From a virus, in IMG/VR virus record IMGVR_UViG_3300044611_001797, positions 1 through 37,961 of that record: DNA of 37,961 bases, one strand, 5' to 3'. Under the pieces are notes generated by a model. The model did no database searches. It had not been told where the DNA came from and was given only the letters and a program-made list of their open reading frames with translations. Numbering within the stretch: the first letter of the stretch is position 1; each line of letters opens with the position of its first letter. The position numbers were made by a program, and so were the translations under genes. Below, piece by piece: positions 1 through 8,515 of the stretch.

Positions 1-420
1 ACTACTAAAGAGATGCTAGTCTTTTGGTTTGAAGATGCCTGCAAAGACAATCTTTTTGATTTCCCTGTGGTTTTCATTTCTCTTACCTTTAAAGGTTTTA
101 ATTATGATGAAGGTAGTCTTATCTTCGCTACCAATCCACCTGAACTTTTAAATGATCAAGGCATTTTGGATGATAGCACATACCATATTATTCAAAATAA
201 ATTAGAAAACAGCTTAAGCACCTTAAGCTATGTTTATTGTTACCAAGCGAATGGTGTTTTGCATATTCATTATGAAGATCTAAATGGCTTAATAGATTTT
301 AAATTAAATTTTAAAGTAAATGATGATCATACTGTTAGTTTCTTTGATGAACAAATAGATGAAAATCCCATTAGGTTTAAACTGCTCGCAAACTTCTTTA
401 AAGATGATAAACTACAATGA
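1..420 (+). CDS. Unknown phage protein, 5' end cut by window edge
   Basis: I do not recognise this protein. The first ATG in frame is at 13, but the frame is open back to base 1 and the purine-rich AAAGAG touches that ATG, too close for a normal ribosome-binding site. The gene therefore probably starts outside the window. The visible part (about 139 residues) is acidic, rich in Phe, Asn and Asp, and has no signal peptide or membrane segment. Its stop TGA overlaps the ATG of the next gene (ATGA at 417-420), so the two are translationally coupled. They are one of the plus-strand islands in a window whose structural genes are almost all on the minus strand. Confidence 0.6.
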   Translation, partial: TTKEMLVFWFEDACKDNLFDFPVVFISLTFKGFNYDEGSLIFATNPPELLNDQGILDDSTYHIIQNKLENSLSTLSYVYCYQANGVLHIHYEDLNGLIDFKLNFKVNDDHTVSFFDEQIDENPIRFKLLANFFKDDKLQ

Positions 421-710
421 TTGACTTTACCTATTTTGACCATAAAGGCTCATTAGATGAGTATGATGTATTACTCACTGTCTTAGCTTATTTTGATATA
501 TACCTTGCCAAACAAGTATCTAAACTTCTTTTTATTGAAGAAGATGAATTGGTAAGCATACTGCGATACCATAACGATCATAAAGACATAAAACAATTTA
601 TTGAATGTGCAGAAGAAAACAAAGATAAGTTTTTCTCTGAATATTTAGATTACTTAGGAAATGACTTTATCAATAAAGATGATATTATCCATCTAATTGG
701 TTTCGCCTAA
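417..710 (+). CDS. Unknown small acidic protein
   Basis: This 97-residue acidic protein is not recognised. It looks mostly helical, with many Leu, Ile, Asp and Glu, and has no membrane segment or metal-binding motif. Its ATG overlaps the TGA of the preceding gene by 4 bases, so translation is probably coupled. Its 3' end overlaps the 3' end of the convergent metallopeptidase gene by 26 bases, which leaves no room for a terminator between them. Amino-acid composition and the tight coupling support a real gene. The function is open. Confidence 0.6.
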   Translation: MIDFTYFDHKGSLDEYDVLLTVLAYFDIYLAKQVSKLLFIEEDELVSILRYHNDHKDIKQFIECAEENKDKFFSEYLDYLGNDFINKDDIIHLIGFA

Positions 711-1626
711 CAATTTTTTTACCATAAAAACCTGATAACCATAAAGTATGGATTAGTCTTTCTTTTTGTCTACCTTTAATTTTCATAGGTGTTAAAACCC
801 AAATTCTAAAACTTTCAGCAAAGTCTTCTCTTGGATTGTAATGTTGAATACTTGGTAAATTCAAATCCTCAACAAAATCTAATTGTTTGACATACCTAGT
901 GATTTTTTTATTTTCTAAAACAGGTTTAGAAAAAATAGAAAGAAAATCCTTTGGATATTCTGAAAAAAGCACATCTTTATTGGATGGATCTTTAAAGAAA
1001 CTTAAAGAATCTATCAAAGGCAATTCCCAATTGAAAGGTTTTCTTTTATCTAAATGATTAAAAAAAAGATCTGATGGAAGAGAATATTCTTTTAAGAATA
1101 CAGCAAATAAAATAAATACCTTTAAATAGTCATTAAAGTTTTGATATTGAAACTTACTAATTTGACCTTTTGTTTCAAAAAGCCTATAGATTACACTTTT
1201 AATAAAGGACTCCGAATTTTTAAAATATTCAAAAGAATATTCTCTCCACGGGGTTTCCCAATATTGAAGTGCTTCAGGATGCAATCTTTCTTCAAGTGCA
1301 TGACCAATCTCATGCACCAAAGTATTAAAATATAAATCCTTATCATTCTCAAAAGATAGTGTTTTTCTAGTTTTACTTTCTTGAACAATCAAATGAATCA
1401 TTTTATATTTCGGATAGTAAACACCTAAATCTTGCAAATAATCTATCGAAGGATCATATTTTCTTAATAGTATTTTCTCAACAACTTTAGATATCCCTAC
1501 TACACCTCTTTGTTTTAAAAAACTTAAAACATCATAGCATAGAGAATGAAATTCTTTATTAAGAGAATCTTCTTCAAGATATGAAAATATATCAATACCT
1601 TGAATTGTTGTTGAGGCTACTTTCAT
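685..1626 (-). CDS. HExxH zinc metallopeptidase-like protein (paralogue A)
   Basis: Predicted zinc-dependent peptidase of 313 residues. The motif HEIGH at residues 105-109 supplies two zinc-ligand histidines and the catalytic Glu. A candidate third ligand is Glu271 in the DFAESF segment, 166 residues downstream, which would be a gluzincin-like layout with a long insertion. There is no signal peptide, so it should act in the host cytoplasm or travel in the virion. It is the most divergent of five HExxH proteins in this window and the only one on the minus strand; it lacks the DUF4116-like repeats of three of the others. The start is 6 bases after the stop of the ParB-like gene and has only a weak Shine-Dalgarno, so translational coupling is likely. 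The substrate is unknown. Confidence 0.7.
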   Translation of the reverse strand: MKVASTTIQGIDIFSYLEEDSLNKEFHSLCYDVLSFLKQRGVVGISKVVEKILLRKYDPSIDYLQDLGVYYPKYKMIHLIVQESKTRKTLSFENDKDLYFNTLVHEIGHALEERLHPEALQYWETPWREYSFEYFKNSESFIKSVIYRLFETKGQISKFQYQNFNDYLKVFILFAVFLKEYSLPSDLFFNHLDKRKPFNWELPLIDSLSFFKDPSNKDVLFSEYPKDFLSIFSKPVLENKKITRYVKQLDFVEDLNLPSIQHYNPREDFAESFRIWVLTPMKIKGRQKERLIHTLWLSGFYGKKIVRRNQLDG

Positions 1627-1632
1627 TTTATT

Positions 1633-2838
1633 TTACCAACTTCTCAATCTATTTTTTAATCTAGCTAATCTAGTTTGATTCAAGTTCTTAACTTGACCAA
1701 AATCTTGTCTTTGCTTTACATTTTGGAATAGAGCATCGTTTTCTTGAGTTTCCATTTCTTTTTGTTGTAAAACATCAGAAGGACCAGATAGACCTTCTAA
1801 CTCATGCACCTTCATTTGATAAGCTGGTGTATTCTTTGGAATCACAATTTTATCTTTTTCTGTTTTATTCTTTTCATCAAATGGCTTTCTTGCTACACCT
1901 AAACTATCTGTACAAGCATTTAAGCATGGCAATAAACTCTTTAAAGATAAACCAATATACATAACAGGCATTTCAGCATTACTGCCACCACCCTTGTTAT
2001 TCTTCAACCATGCTCCAATTTCACCTGCATCTGCTTTTTTAGCTACAAGTTCTAATAAAGTGGTTTCAATATCTTCACCACCCCAAATCAATTTGGTTTC
2101 ACTATAGGTATTTAATAAACCTATCGCAGCCCATCTATGATGTCCATCAATGATATAACCTTCTTTTGAAACCAAAGATACTGTTTCAGGATCATACTTT
2201 AATAAAGCAGGGAAAGATCCATTGATATATGCAGATGCCATACCAAAAGACTTACCAAAATTAATTTCAGATTGTGTTGGTTTTAAACCTGTTGCAGGAA
2301 CTTTCATTTGTTTTACTGTAACTTTCATATCACCATTTGCTGATTTTTGATGATACTTATAGGCTTCTCCACCAATACCACTAATACCAAGACGAGAAAG
2401 ATCTCTTTCAGATAAATTAGTAACTTCTACCATATCACCTGAATTTGATTCTACATATCTTGCACGATATGGATCTGCTGGTGTTTCTTGCCAATCAATC
2501 AATCCCTTTGCCAAGTTATTAGCTACCAAAAGTAAACTTTTTCCTTCTAATACAGGCATTTCAGATCTTGGAATTGCTTGCTTGCCTTTACATAAAGATG
2601 GATCTAATTGACAAAAATCTGGACCCTTAGCAGTTTTTTGTACTAAACCACCTGTGGCATCTTGTAATTGATTTGGATATAAAGCATATGCCAACACCAA
2701 TGACTTTAAGCCTCTTACATCATCATCTTGAACTTTGATGTTATTTGCTCTCAATACCATTCTTGCTGTTCTTAAAATCCCACGACCTTCATCTGAAGAT
2801 AAATAGGCTTTCACTTCTCTTGCTTGCTTGGATAACAT
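1633..2838 (-). CDS. ParB/sulfiredoxin-fold protein, phage type
   Basis: Protein of 401 residues with a ParB/Srx-like core. The signature IIDGHHRWAA lies at residues 229-238, preceded by a PTQSEINFGK segment near 187-196 that corresponds to the upstream conserved box of this fold. ParB/Srx domains bind or hydrolyse nucleotides and some act as nucleases. An FCQLDPSLCKG motif (residues 75-85) contributes two Cys. The N-terminal 60 residues are helical and the C-terminus is basic (RLARLKNRLRSW). There is no helix-turn-helix DNA-binding domain, so plasmid-type partitioning is unlikely. It sits in the virion-gene strand with AAGGAC about 10 bases before the ATG. It may be virion-associated; the activity is not known. 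Confidence 0.7.
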   Translation of the reverse strand: MLSKQAREVKAYLSSDEGRGILRTARMVLRANNIKVQDDDVRGLKSLVLAYALYPNQLQDATGGLVQKTAKGPDFCQLDPSLCKGKQAIPRSEMPVLEGKSLLLVANNLAKGLIDWQETPADPYRARYVESNSGDMVEVTNLSERDLSRLGISGIGGEAYKYHQKSANGDMKVTVKQMKVPATGLKPTQSEINFGKSFGMASAYINGSFPALLKYDPETVSLVSKEGYIIDGHHRWAAIGLLNTYSETKLIWGGEDIETTLLELVAKKADAGEIGAWLKNNKGGGSNAEMPVMYIGLSLKSLLPCLNACTDSLGVARKPFDEKNKTEKDKIVIPKNTPAYQMKVHELEGLSGPSDVLQQKEMETQENDALFQNVKQRQDFGQVKNLNQTRLARLKNRLRSW

Positions 2839-2883
2839 TTTGTTATGTCCTTTCAGTTTGTTTGTTTTTTAAACTTAAACTCT

Positions 2884-2908
2884 CTTATTTATTTTTTTAA
2901 TAAATAAA
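2884..2908. repeat. AT-only inverted repeat between genes
   Basis: TTATTTATT and its complement AATAAATAA flank a short T-rich loop just 3' of the Dps-like gene and 5' of the ParB-like gene. It could be a weak terminator for the former or part of an AT-rich promoter for the latter. With no G or C in the stem it is not convincing as an intrinsic terminator. Confidence 0.3.
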
Positions 2909-2911
2909 CTA

Positions 2912-4003
2912 TTAACGAAATCTTTGTTTTAATAAATAAAGATTGGTTTCATGATCGTTCGCTGTTGCCATGATGAAGTCATCCATACCTAATGACATCT
3001 GTCCCTCTAATTCATCATAGACCACTTCAAATAAATCCTGTAGAAATTCTTCTACACATAATGCTCTATGTAATGGATCTGTTGATGCCTCACTAATAGC
3101 TTTTACTTGGATTGACATCTCTGCCATCTGTGCATTCAAATCTACTGCCTCTGCTCCAAATTCAGCTACAATCTTTTCTGCCAATGTGTCAATTTCTTCA
3201 GGTAAACTATTATATAACTTATCCATCAATAAATGATCACCATAATATGGCATACCTTTGACTTGCCAATGGCTTGTCCAATGACTTAAATGTGCTGATC
3301 TTAATCCAGCTAATAACATTAATAGCATTTGCAACTTGTTCGCTTGCATACAGGCTCTCCTTGTTTTTAATCTCTGATACTTTTCAGGATGTTTTCTTCT
3401 TTGTTTGTAGTACATTTTTAGTCTAACTTTATTTTTTCTTTGATATTGTCTTACTTTTCGCTTTATCTTAAAACGATTTTTCTGATAATACCTTTTTGCA
3501 TCTCTTCTAGCTTGTCCTCTTTGCTTATGCTGTCTATCTTTCCTTCTAGGTGGTCGCCATTCTATACCTGCCTCTTTTTCCATTTCTTCTTCATCGGATA
3601 AAAGATAAGCTGTCATTGTCCTTCTTTGATTTAACATTGTGCCTTGATCTATATATGGATGTCCATATTGATCCCCGGGCACTCCTGTTGTTCTAGGACT
3701 TTGATGTAATGGTTTTCCCATAGGCTTTGGACTTACTGCATTTTCAGATCTAGGTTTGCTATAATTTGATGAATTATCCATACTATCTGATGGTGTATTA
3801 AAGACAGGTGGTCCCGGTCTTTTTTCATCTCGACCTTCAGGATGTCCACTTGGTAATGGCAATACTCTATCTCTTTGTGGTTTGCCATCTGCATAGTCTT
3901 CTCTACTCTTTTCAGGTTTTGTTGTATCTGTACCTGATTCAGGTTTCACATATGTCTTTGCACCTGATAAAGATTCATCTGATCTATAAGAATATCGATT
4001 CAT
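2912..4003 (-). CDS. Polybasic virion-type protein with C-terminal Dps-like ferritin domain
   Basis: A 363-residue three-part protein. Residues 1-130 are Pro/Ser-rich and disordered-looking. Residues about 148-215 are extremely basic, with repeated KRYYQKNR-type Arg/Lys/Tyr segments that suggest nucleic-acid binding. Residues about 220-363 match a Dps-type ferritin domain. Five residues sit at the spacing of the Dps dinuclear ferroxidase centre: His245, His257, Asp261, Asp272 and Glu276 (E. coli Dps His51, His63, Asp67, Asp78, Glu82), including SHWQVKG and the following GDHLLMD. Dps proteins oxidise and store iron and protect DNA. Inference: an internal capsid or packaging-linked protein that shields phage DNA. 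Its ATG overlaps the TGA of the upstream helical gene. The Dps assignment is firm from residue spacing; virion location is inferred. Confidence 0.75.
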   Translation of the reverse strand: MNRYSYRSDESLSGAKTYVKPESGTDTTKPEKSREDYADGKPQRDRVLPLPSGHPEGRDEKRPGPPVFNTPSDSMDNSSNYSKPRSENAVSPKPMGKPLHQSPRTTGVPGDQYGHPYIDQGTMLNQRRTMTAYLLSDEEEMEKEAGIEWRPPRRKDRQHKQRGQARRDAKRYYQKNRFKIKRKVRQYQRKNKVRLKMYYKQRRKHPEKYQRLKTRRACMQANKLQMLLMLLAGLRSAHLSHWTSHWQVKGMPYYGDHLLMDKLYNSLPEEIDTLAEKIVAEFGAEAVDLNAQMAEMSIQVKAISEASTDPLHRALCVEEFLQDLFEVVYDELEGQMSLGMDDFIMATANDHETNLYLLKQRFR

Positions 4004-4368
4004 TTTTTACTCATATATTTTGATGCTATTCGTCTAGCACTTGGATATGGATTAAATTTACTTGCGATATCCACTAACTCTCTATCTTCATGTGGCAACC
4101 TTTGACGATAAAATCCTTCGCCTAACTTTATTAAAGCATAGGTTGTCTTATCTAATGACTTTTCCATATTCTCTGATGATCTAGGTATCATTAATAATAC
4201 ATCACCACATAGTCTTTGCAATTCTTCTTCTAACTCAGGATTTTCTTTTATCCCTTCTAGTAATTGCTTTACACATACACTTATTCTATGTGCCTCTACT
4301 CTAGCTGAATTTACACCTTCACTTATTAAACTCCAACTAGCTTGACTATTTGATTGCTTTTTCATCAT
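4000..4368 (-). CDS. Unknown helical protein
   Basis: Protein of 122 residues, not recognised. It is predicted mostly helical with a basic C-terminus (SARRIASKYMSKK) and no Cys cluster, membrane segment or signal peptide. Two ATG codons lie side by side at the start after AAAGGTG; either could be used. Its TGA overlaps the ATG of the Dps-like gene (ATGA), which suggests coordinated production of the two proteins. Its first residues, MKKQSNS after the initial Met, match the first seven of the 879-residue virion-type protein at 30407-33046; this could be chance or a shared leader. A small structural role is a guess. Confidence 0.6.
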   Translation of the reverse strand: MMKKQSNSQASWSLISEGVNSARVEAHRISVCVKQLLEGIKENPELEEELQRLCGDVLLMIPRSSENMEKSLDKTTYALIKLGEGFYRQRLPHEDRELVDIASKFNPYPSARRIASKYMSKK

Positions 4369-4417
4369 TCACCTTTACTTTTTACTATTAAAGATAAATG
4401 AATGTATAAATAGATTA

Positions 4418-5086
4418 TTAAGTTTCTACATCTAATCCCCAAACATCCCAACCTAAAGGCTTGTGTCTAGCAAATAATTCTATTTTTGTTTGTGTAGGAA
4501 ACATCAAATCTATATTGTTTAAAACTTCAATAGGTTTTCTACTATGCTCCATTCTTGGAACTCTAATTAATTGCTTGATGTTTCTTGCTCCTCTAGGTGT
4601 TGGTATTTTACCTTTTTTAAATATCAAACATAATTCACAATATGACATAGTATATTGCCCGGGATTATGTACCATCTTATCCCATACAAAACCTACTGTT
4701 TTATATTCAAATCCCCATGCTTGACCTAGTTCTATACCTTGAGCCAAATGTGGATTTGTTACCCACATGAATAATAAACAGTCTTCTTTTGTAATTTGAC
4801 CTATTGGCATTTGTTTCAATATACTTGTTTTTACTGTTGGATACTCAAAGTTAGCTGAACTTATAAAAATGTTTTTTGAAAAATCTATTACTTCTTTCGA
4901 TTTACTTGTCTTATCAAATTGTGTTTTTCCTCCATAGTCCCACGGTGGATCTGCATAGATTATATCATATTTCTTATTCGGTAAACTTGGAAACATCTCA
5001 GGCAAGATGTTCTTCTTTTCTTTCTCTTTTATAATCTCTTTACATTTCTGATAACCACTCGAATATTTCTTTATTTCTGTACTCAT
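4418..5086 (-). CDS. MT-A70-family DNA N6-adenine methyltransferase
   Basis: Predicted S-adenosylmethionine-dependent N6-adenine methyltransferase of 222 residues. The catalytic DPPW motif is at residues 46-49 in IIYADPPWDYGG. It is followed by the family segments LLFMWVTNPHL, GFVWDKM, RMEHSRKPIEV and a C-terminal ELFARHKPLGWDVWG, all expected of phage and bacterial MT-A70 enzymes. Length is normal and the fold appears complete. No restriction endonuclease gene is near, so this is an orphan enzyme, most simply one that protects phage DNA from host restriction or marks it. Its ATG overlaps the TGA of the membrane-protein gene. The recognition site cannot be read from sequence. Confidence 0.9.
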   Translation of the reverse strand: MSTEIKKYSSGYQKCKEIIKEKEKKNILPEMFPSLPNKKYDIIYADPPWDYGGKTQFDKTSKSKEVIDFSKNIFISSANFEYPTVKTSILKQMPIGQITKEDCLLFMWVTNPHLAQGIELGQAWGFEYKTVGFVWDKMVHNPGQYTMSYCELCLIFKKGKIPTPRGARNIKQLIRVPRMEHSRKPIEVLNNIDLMFPTQTKIELFARHKPLGWDVWGLDVET

Positions 5087-5397
5087 GACAAACCTATCAA
5101 TATGGCAATAAAGATCAATGATAAAGATACGAACATCTTAAAGCTAAATCCAAAGAAATATGTATTCAATGATACTTCCACTATAAACAAGATCACCTGC
5201 CATATCAAGGTTGCTTTCCATATATCATACGATTCTCTTAAAAACCACCATGCACTTAAACTTGCATAATTTGTGATTAAACTTGTATATAACCACCATT
5301 GAAATGGTGTCCATTGTAAATCAAACACTGCTTTGGCATTTGATCTAAACCAATAAATAAATGCACATAAAACTATTAAACTTAAACTATATAACAT
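5083..5397 (-). CDS. Small multi-pass membrane protein
   Basis: A 104-residue, Trp- and Phe-rich hydrophobic protein with about four predicted membrane helices (near residues 2-17, 33-52, 61-78 and 86-103). It should sit in the host inner membrane. It is not recognised: a holin is possible from size and hydrophobicity, but four helices and position among methyltransferase and virion genes do not favour that strongly. Superinfection exclusion or envelope modification are alternatives. AAAGGAAAAG lies just before the ATG, giving a good ribosome-binding site. Its stop overlaps the start of the MT-A70 gene. Confidence 0.65.
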   Translation of the reverse strand: MLYSLSLIVLCAFIYWFRSNAKAVFDLQWTPFQWWLYTSLITNYASLSAWWFLRESYDIWKATLIWQVILFIVEVSLNTYFFGFSFKMFVSLSLIFIAILIGLS

Positions 5398-5450
5398 ATC
5401 TTTTCCTTTTGATTAAGATACCATATAGTTTGACCATTTTTACAAATATT

Positions 5451-6455
5451 TTATTGTTGGTCTGCTAATGCTTTATCAATAGCCTTCACTACACCATCTG
5501 TTTCAATTGCTTTGATCTTTGCTAATGTTTCAGCATCATTGCCATATTTCTCTACTGCCAACTTTACACGATGTTGCCAATGCTTTGATTTATCCCATGC
5601 AAATTCATCACCTGCACCAATAATCACTGCTCCTGTACTTGGCTTAGCATCTAATGCCTCCACTGTCTGTAAATCTTCCTGTAGATTTGACATTGCCTCT
5701 ACAATAGGATCAAGATTCAATTCACTTGATGGTTCTTCACTTGCAGGTACTTCTTCAGCTTGACTTAATGCCACACTTAATTCTTCCTGTGTAATTGATG
5801 TTTCTTCAACCACTACAGTTTCATTTAATACTTCTGCACCTTGTTGATCTTCAACCACTACTACTACAGGTTTCTTTACTGCATCTCTTTGTAGATTTTC
5901 TAGCTTTGCCATTTCTTTAGTAATTTGACTACCATCTGAAATCACTACCTTTTGTTTAGATGCTGTCTTTAATGGAATCTTAACTGCCTCTGCTCCTTGT
6001 TGAGAAGATACATTATCCATTGCACTTGATGCACCTGATACTGTTGCCCCACTCTTATTATCTACCTTATGCACAGGACGAACATCATCATCTTGACTTT
6101 CTACTTGCACAGGGAATTTCTTAGCTTGAACAACTTCTTTCTTTACTACATTAGCAACTGACTTTTCTTCATCATATACCTTTTGTACAGGCATTTCTTT
6201 TTTAGGCATCACAACAGGTTCTACTGCTTTCTTTTCCTCTACATATTCAGTAGGATCTACGATTGTTAACCAACCTCTTTTAATACCTGATTTGAGTTCA
6301 GGCATCACAACATCTTGATTGCCTACTCTCAATGTAACACCATCAAATTCTACTACATCACCTTGATATAGGTTTCTTTCAAGTTTACCTAAATGAATTG
6401 TAGTATTTGCCTTTACACGAATAAACACACCTTTATTGAAATTCACTTCTGACAT
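5451..6455 (-). CDS. Virion-type protein with compact N-terminus and disordered linker
   Basis: Protein of 334 residues in three zones. Residues 1-75 form a compact beta-rich domain (GVFIRVKANTTIHLGKLE, YQGDVVEFDG) of a type I recall beside major capsid genes in other phages. Residues about 75-270 are low-complexity, rich in Val, Glu, Lys and Gln. The last about 55 residues form a helical tail with an FAWDKSKHWQHR segment. The role is unknown; position next to the major capsid gene suggests a virion or assembly protein. Two terminators separate it from the capsid gene upstream, so it has its own promoter, probably in the AT-rich 6480-6530 stretch. AAGGATAAG precedes the ATG. Confidence 0.6.
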   Translation of the reverse strand: MSEVNFNKGVFIRVKANTTIHLGKLERNLYQGDVVEFDGVTLRVGNQDVVMPELKSGIKRGWLTIVDPTEYVEEKKAVEPVVMPKKEMPVQKVYDEEKSVANVVKKEVVQAKKFPVQVESQDDDVRPVHKVDNKSGATVSGASSAMDNVSSQQGAEAVKIPLKTASKQKVVISDGSQITKEMAKLENLQRDAVKKPVVVVVEDQQGAEVLNETVVVEETSITQEELSVALSQAEEVPASEEPSSELNLDPIVEAMSNLQEDLQTVEALDAKPSTGAVIIGAGDEFAWDKSKHWQHRVKLAVEKYGNDAETLAKIKAIETDGVVKAIDKALADQQ

Positions 6456-6536
6456 TTCACTTATCCTTCTTTAAGGTTTGAGAAATAAAACACACATAGT
6501 ATATATACAAATAAACAATAAACATTTTATCAAATA

Positions 6537-6573
6537 AAAAAAGGCATAGTAATTTTATTTACTATGCCTTTTT
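6537..6573. terminator. Strong bidirectional intrinsic terminator
   Basis: A perfect hairpin with stem AAAAAGGCATAGTAA / TTACTATGCCTTTTT and loop TTTTAT. The A- and T-runs on both flanks let it work on either strand. On the minus strand it ends the stretch read from the capsid side before the next gene (start 6455). Confidence 0.85.
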
Positions 6574-6753
6574 AAACAACAACAACCATTACTCACTATT
6601 GATGAGTAAAAGGATTTTAAATGATGTCCTAATCACCACGACTAAAACACCATCTGCAAAAACAAAACAAACGAGTTGCACTAAGACCTTGTTTGTCTTT
6701 TTAAACATAGACCATCTCTTTTAAGATTGCAAATGTTTTTTTCTGCTCTAAAT
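6574..6753 (-). ncRNA. Candidate non-coding RNA between two terminators
   Basis: About 180 bases lie between two strong terminator hairpins (6537-6573 and 6754-6791) and hold no plausible reading frame; the ATGs on the minus strand run into stops within a few codons. The stretch contains a further inverted repeat, TTACTCA (6589-6595) and TGAGTAA (6603-6609). A minus-strand transcript starting after the upstream terminator would end at the 6537-6573 hairpin, giving an RNA of roughly 200 bases. No known RNA family was recognised and no clear promoter was found, so it may simply be spacer or a second back-up terminator region. Confidence 0.3.
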
Positions 6754-6791
6754 AAAAAAGCCACTGTGAAATTAAACACAGTGGCTTTTTT
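6754..6791. terminator. Intrinsic terminator downstream of the major capsid gene
   Basis: A perfect hairpin with stem AAAAAAGCCACTGTG / CACAGTGGCTTTTTT and an 8-base loop, ending about 60 bases past the capsid gene stop codon. The flanking A and T runs make it usable on both strands. It should close the abundant capsid transcript. Confidence 0.88.
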
Positions 6792-6851
6792 ACATACCTT
6801 GCTAACTTAACTTGAACTAACTTGCTAACTTAACTTTGGTCTTTACTACGA

Positions 6852-7733
6852 TTAACGAGTTACTGTTAAACGAGTTAAACCACGAGGATTATAAGCCCCG
6901 ATACCTAAATTCTCAAAAACAGAGAACCCAATTGTACGAGCCTTTGGATCATCAGCACTAAGAACAGTCAATTCTGTACGAACAGGAATACGACCAAACA
7001 TTTCAGGTTCGCAACAAACATATACAGTCCCGGGATTAACCAAACGACTTGTAATGATTTGAGCACCCCAAAGAGTTGCTTGCAAACCTGTCTTTAAGAG
7101 GGCTGCTTGGCTTTCGATATCCAAAATATCACGACCAAACTTTCTGATATCTGCATAATCACGAGCATTGATAAATACACGAGCAACACGGAGATCATGC
7201 TTTTCAATTTGTGCATATGCATCAGCAAGTACTGCACCATTTAAAGGAGCAATAACAGGAATATCAGGATTGGTTTGACCAGCAACACCATCAAAACCTT
7301 GAGTAGCAACTGCATCAAGAATTGCAAATACTCTTTCATCTTCGGCCGCTTGGATTTGGGCACGAGCAAGGTCTTGGGCTCTTTCAATCAAGTCAAATCG
7401 TCTTTCCTTAATTTGTGTTAAAGGAATTTCAGGATTTGATGCGATTTCAAAGAGAGGGAAAATTACTCTTCGTGGCTTGGTAATAGCAAGAATGTTTTCA
7501 CCTTCTTCACCAACTACGAATGCTGTAACATCAGGATCTTTGTCATAAATTGGCAAAGCACCATCAGGCAATTGTTCTACCAAGAAAGTCTTACGACCAA
7601 CAGAGGTATAATCTCTTCTAAGACGGAGTGGTTGTGTCATAGAAGATGCAAGTTTAGCACGACCTTGTGGAGTCTTAATATAATCAGAAATGATTTTCTG
7701 TTTTACTGCATTATCAACATTTAAATTTGTCAT
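6852..7733 (-). CDS. Major capsid protein (HK97-fold, putative)
   Basis: A 293-residue protein with the features of a compact HK97-type major capsid protein. It has a charged helical N-arm, an early beta-rich segment (GRKTFLVEQLPDGALPIYD), a long spine-helix-like stretch rich in Ala, Arg and Gln (QDLARAQIQAAEDERVFAIL), and a C-terminal region ending in FSVFENLGIGAYNPRGLT. The assignment rests mainly on gene order: protease, scaffold-like protein, decoration-like protein, then this gene, followed by strong terminators as expected for the most expressed late gene. AAAGGT lies before the ATG. I see no N-terminal scaffold fusion; the acidic protein at 8629-10614 would supply that role. Confidence 0.75.
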   Translation of the reverse strand: MTNLNVDNAVKQKIISDYIKTPQGRAKLASSMTQPLRLRRDYTSVGRKTFLVEQLPDGALPIYDKDPDVTAFVVGEEGENILAITKPRRVIFPLFEIASNPEIPLTQIKERRFDLIERAQDLARAQIQAAEDERVFAILDAVATQGFDGVAGQTNPDIPVIAPLNGAVLADAYAQIEKHDLRVARVFINARDYADIRKFGRDILDIESQAALLKTGLQATLWGAQIITSRLVNPGTVYVCCEPEMFGRIPVRTELTVLSADDPKARTIGFSVFENLGIGAYNPRGLTRLTVTR

Positions 7734-7754
7734 TTTAACTGCTACCTTTCTAAC

Positions 7755-8405
7755 TTAAATTCTTTGGTCATAGACGAGTTCATCAGATGATGTATCGCCT
7801 GCAACAGTTAAAATACCAATAGTCCATTTATTGCCATCATTTGGCCCTGAACCATGATCTACATCATGCAAATTACCTGCAACAACAGAATTGGTCAAAT
7901 AACCATTTACGGATGCAAACAATTCATCACCAATAGTATAAGTTAAATCAGCACCACCTGCGGCCTGTGATTGTGTTTCATATAGTGTATTGCCATAAGT
8001 ACCTTGTGCAGATACATAGGGTCCACGATTTGATGCAACACCGGGTTGATTGGTAAAAGCAAGACCAACAGCTGTATTAATAAAAATACCTAGTGGCTTT
8101 TCATTATCATTAGCAGTAAGACCAGCACCACCAACATTAGCATTAGTTGGGCCACCATGATAAAATTCACCTTCGTCATTACGAGCAAAGGCAATTGAAC
8201 CACTTAATACACCAAGTACACCTGCAGTAAAACCACTTGCAGTAGTTTTGTTAGCAGTTGCAGTAACAACAGGTGGATTAGTTTGAGTAAAAGAATCAGC
8301 AGTCAATTGACCTACTGTATTGCGAACACCTACATGAAGAATTCGCAATGCACTATTACTTTGTGTAAATCCACCACTCGCTTGTCCAAGTAAAGAAATA
8401 GACAT
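7755..8405 (-). CDS. Capsid decoration-like or minor head protein
   Basis: A Gly-, Thr-, Asn- and Ala-rich, predicted all-beta protein of 216 residues, of the kind seen in head decoration or fibre proteins. It lies 21 bases upstream of the capsid gene and downstream of the scaffold-like gene, the usual place for a decoration protein. I choose the ATG at 8405 (protein starts MSISLLGQASGG) because AGGAGTGAC sits 7 bases before it; an in-frame ATG 36 bases further upstream has no ribosome-binding site. No catalytic motif is visible. The assignment is from composition and context, not a recognised family. Confidence 0.55.
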   Translation of the reverse strand: MSISLLGQASGGFTQSNSALRILHVGVRNTVGQLTADSFTQTNPPVVTATANKTTASGFTAGVLGVLSGSIAFARNDEGEFYHGGPTNANVGGAGLTANDNEKPLGIFINTAVGLAFTNQPGVASNRGPYVSAQGTYGNTLYETQSQAAGGADLTYTIGDELFASVNGYLTNSVVAGNLHDVDHGSGPNDGNKWTIGILTVAGDTSSDELVYDQRI

Positions 8406-8515
8406 AATGTCACTCCTAAATCTCTGACTCTCTGTTTTCAAGAGAATGGTTTATGAAAAATTTTAAAAGTTTTTTAAAGTTTGAAATTATTTTTAATAAC
8501 TTCACTTTATATACT

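Noticed and set aside
1633-2838. ParB partition protein of a plasmid-like prophage
   Set aside because: It has the ParB/Srx core signature but no DNA-binding helix-turn-helix, no adjacent ParA and no visible centromere repeats.
5083-5397. Holin
   Set aside because: Size and hydrophobicity fit, but about four helices, no charged tail and no adjacent endolysin argue against a firm call.
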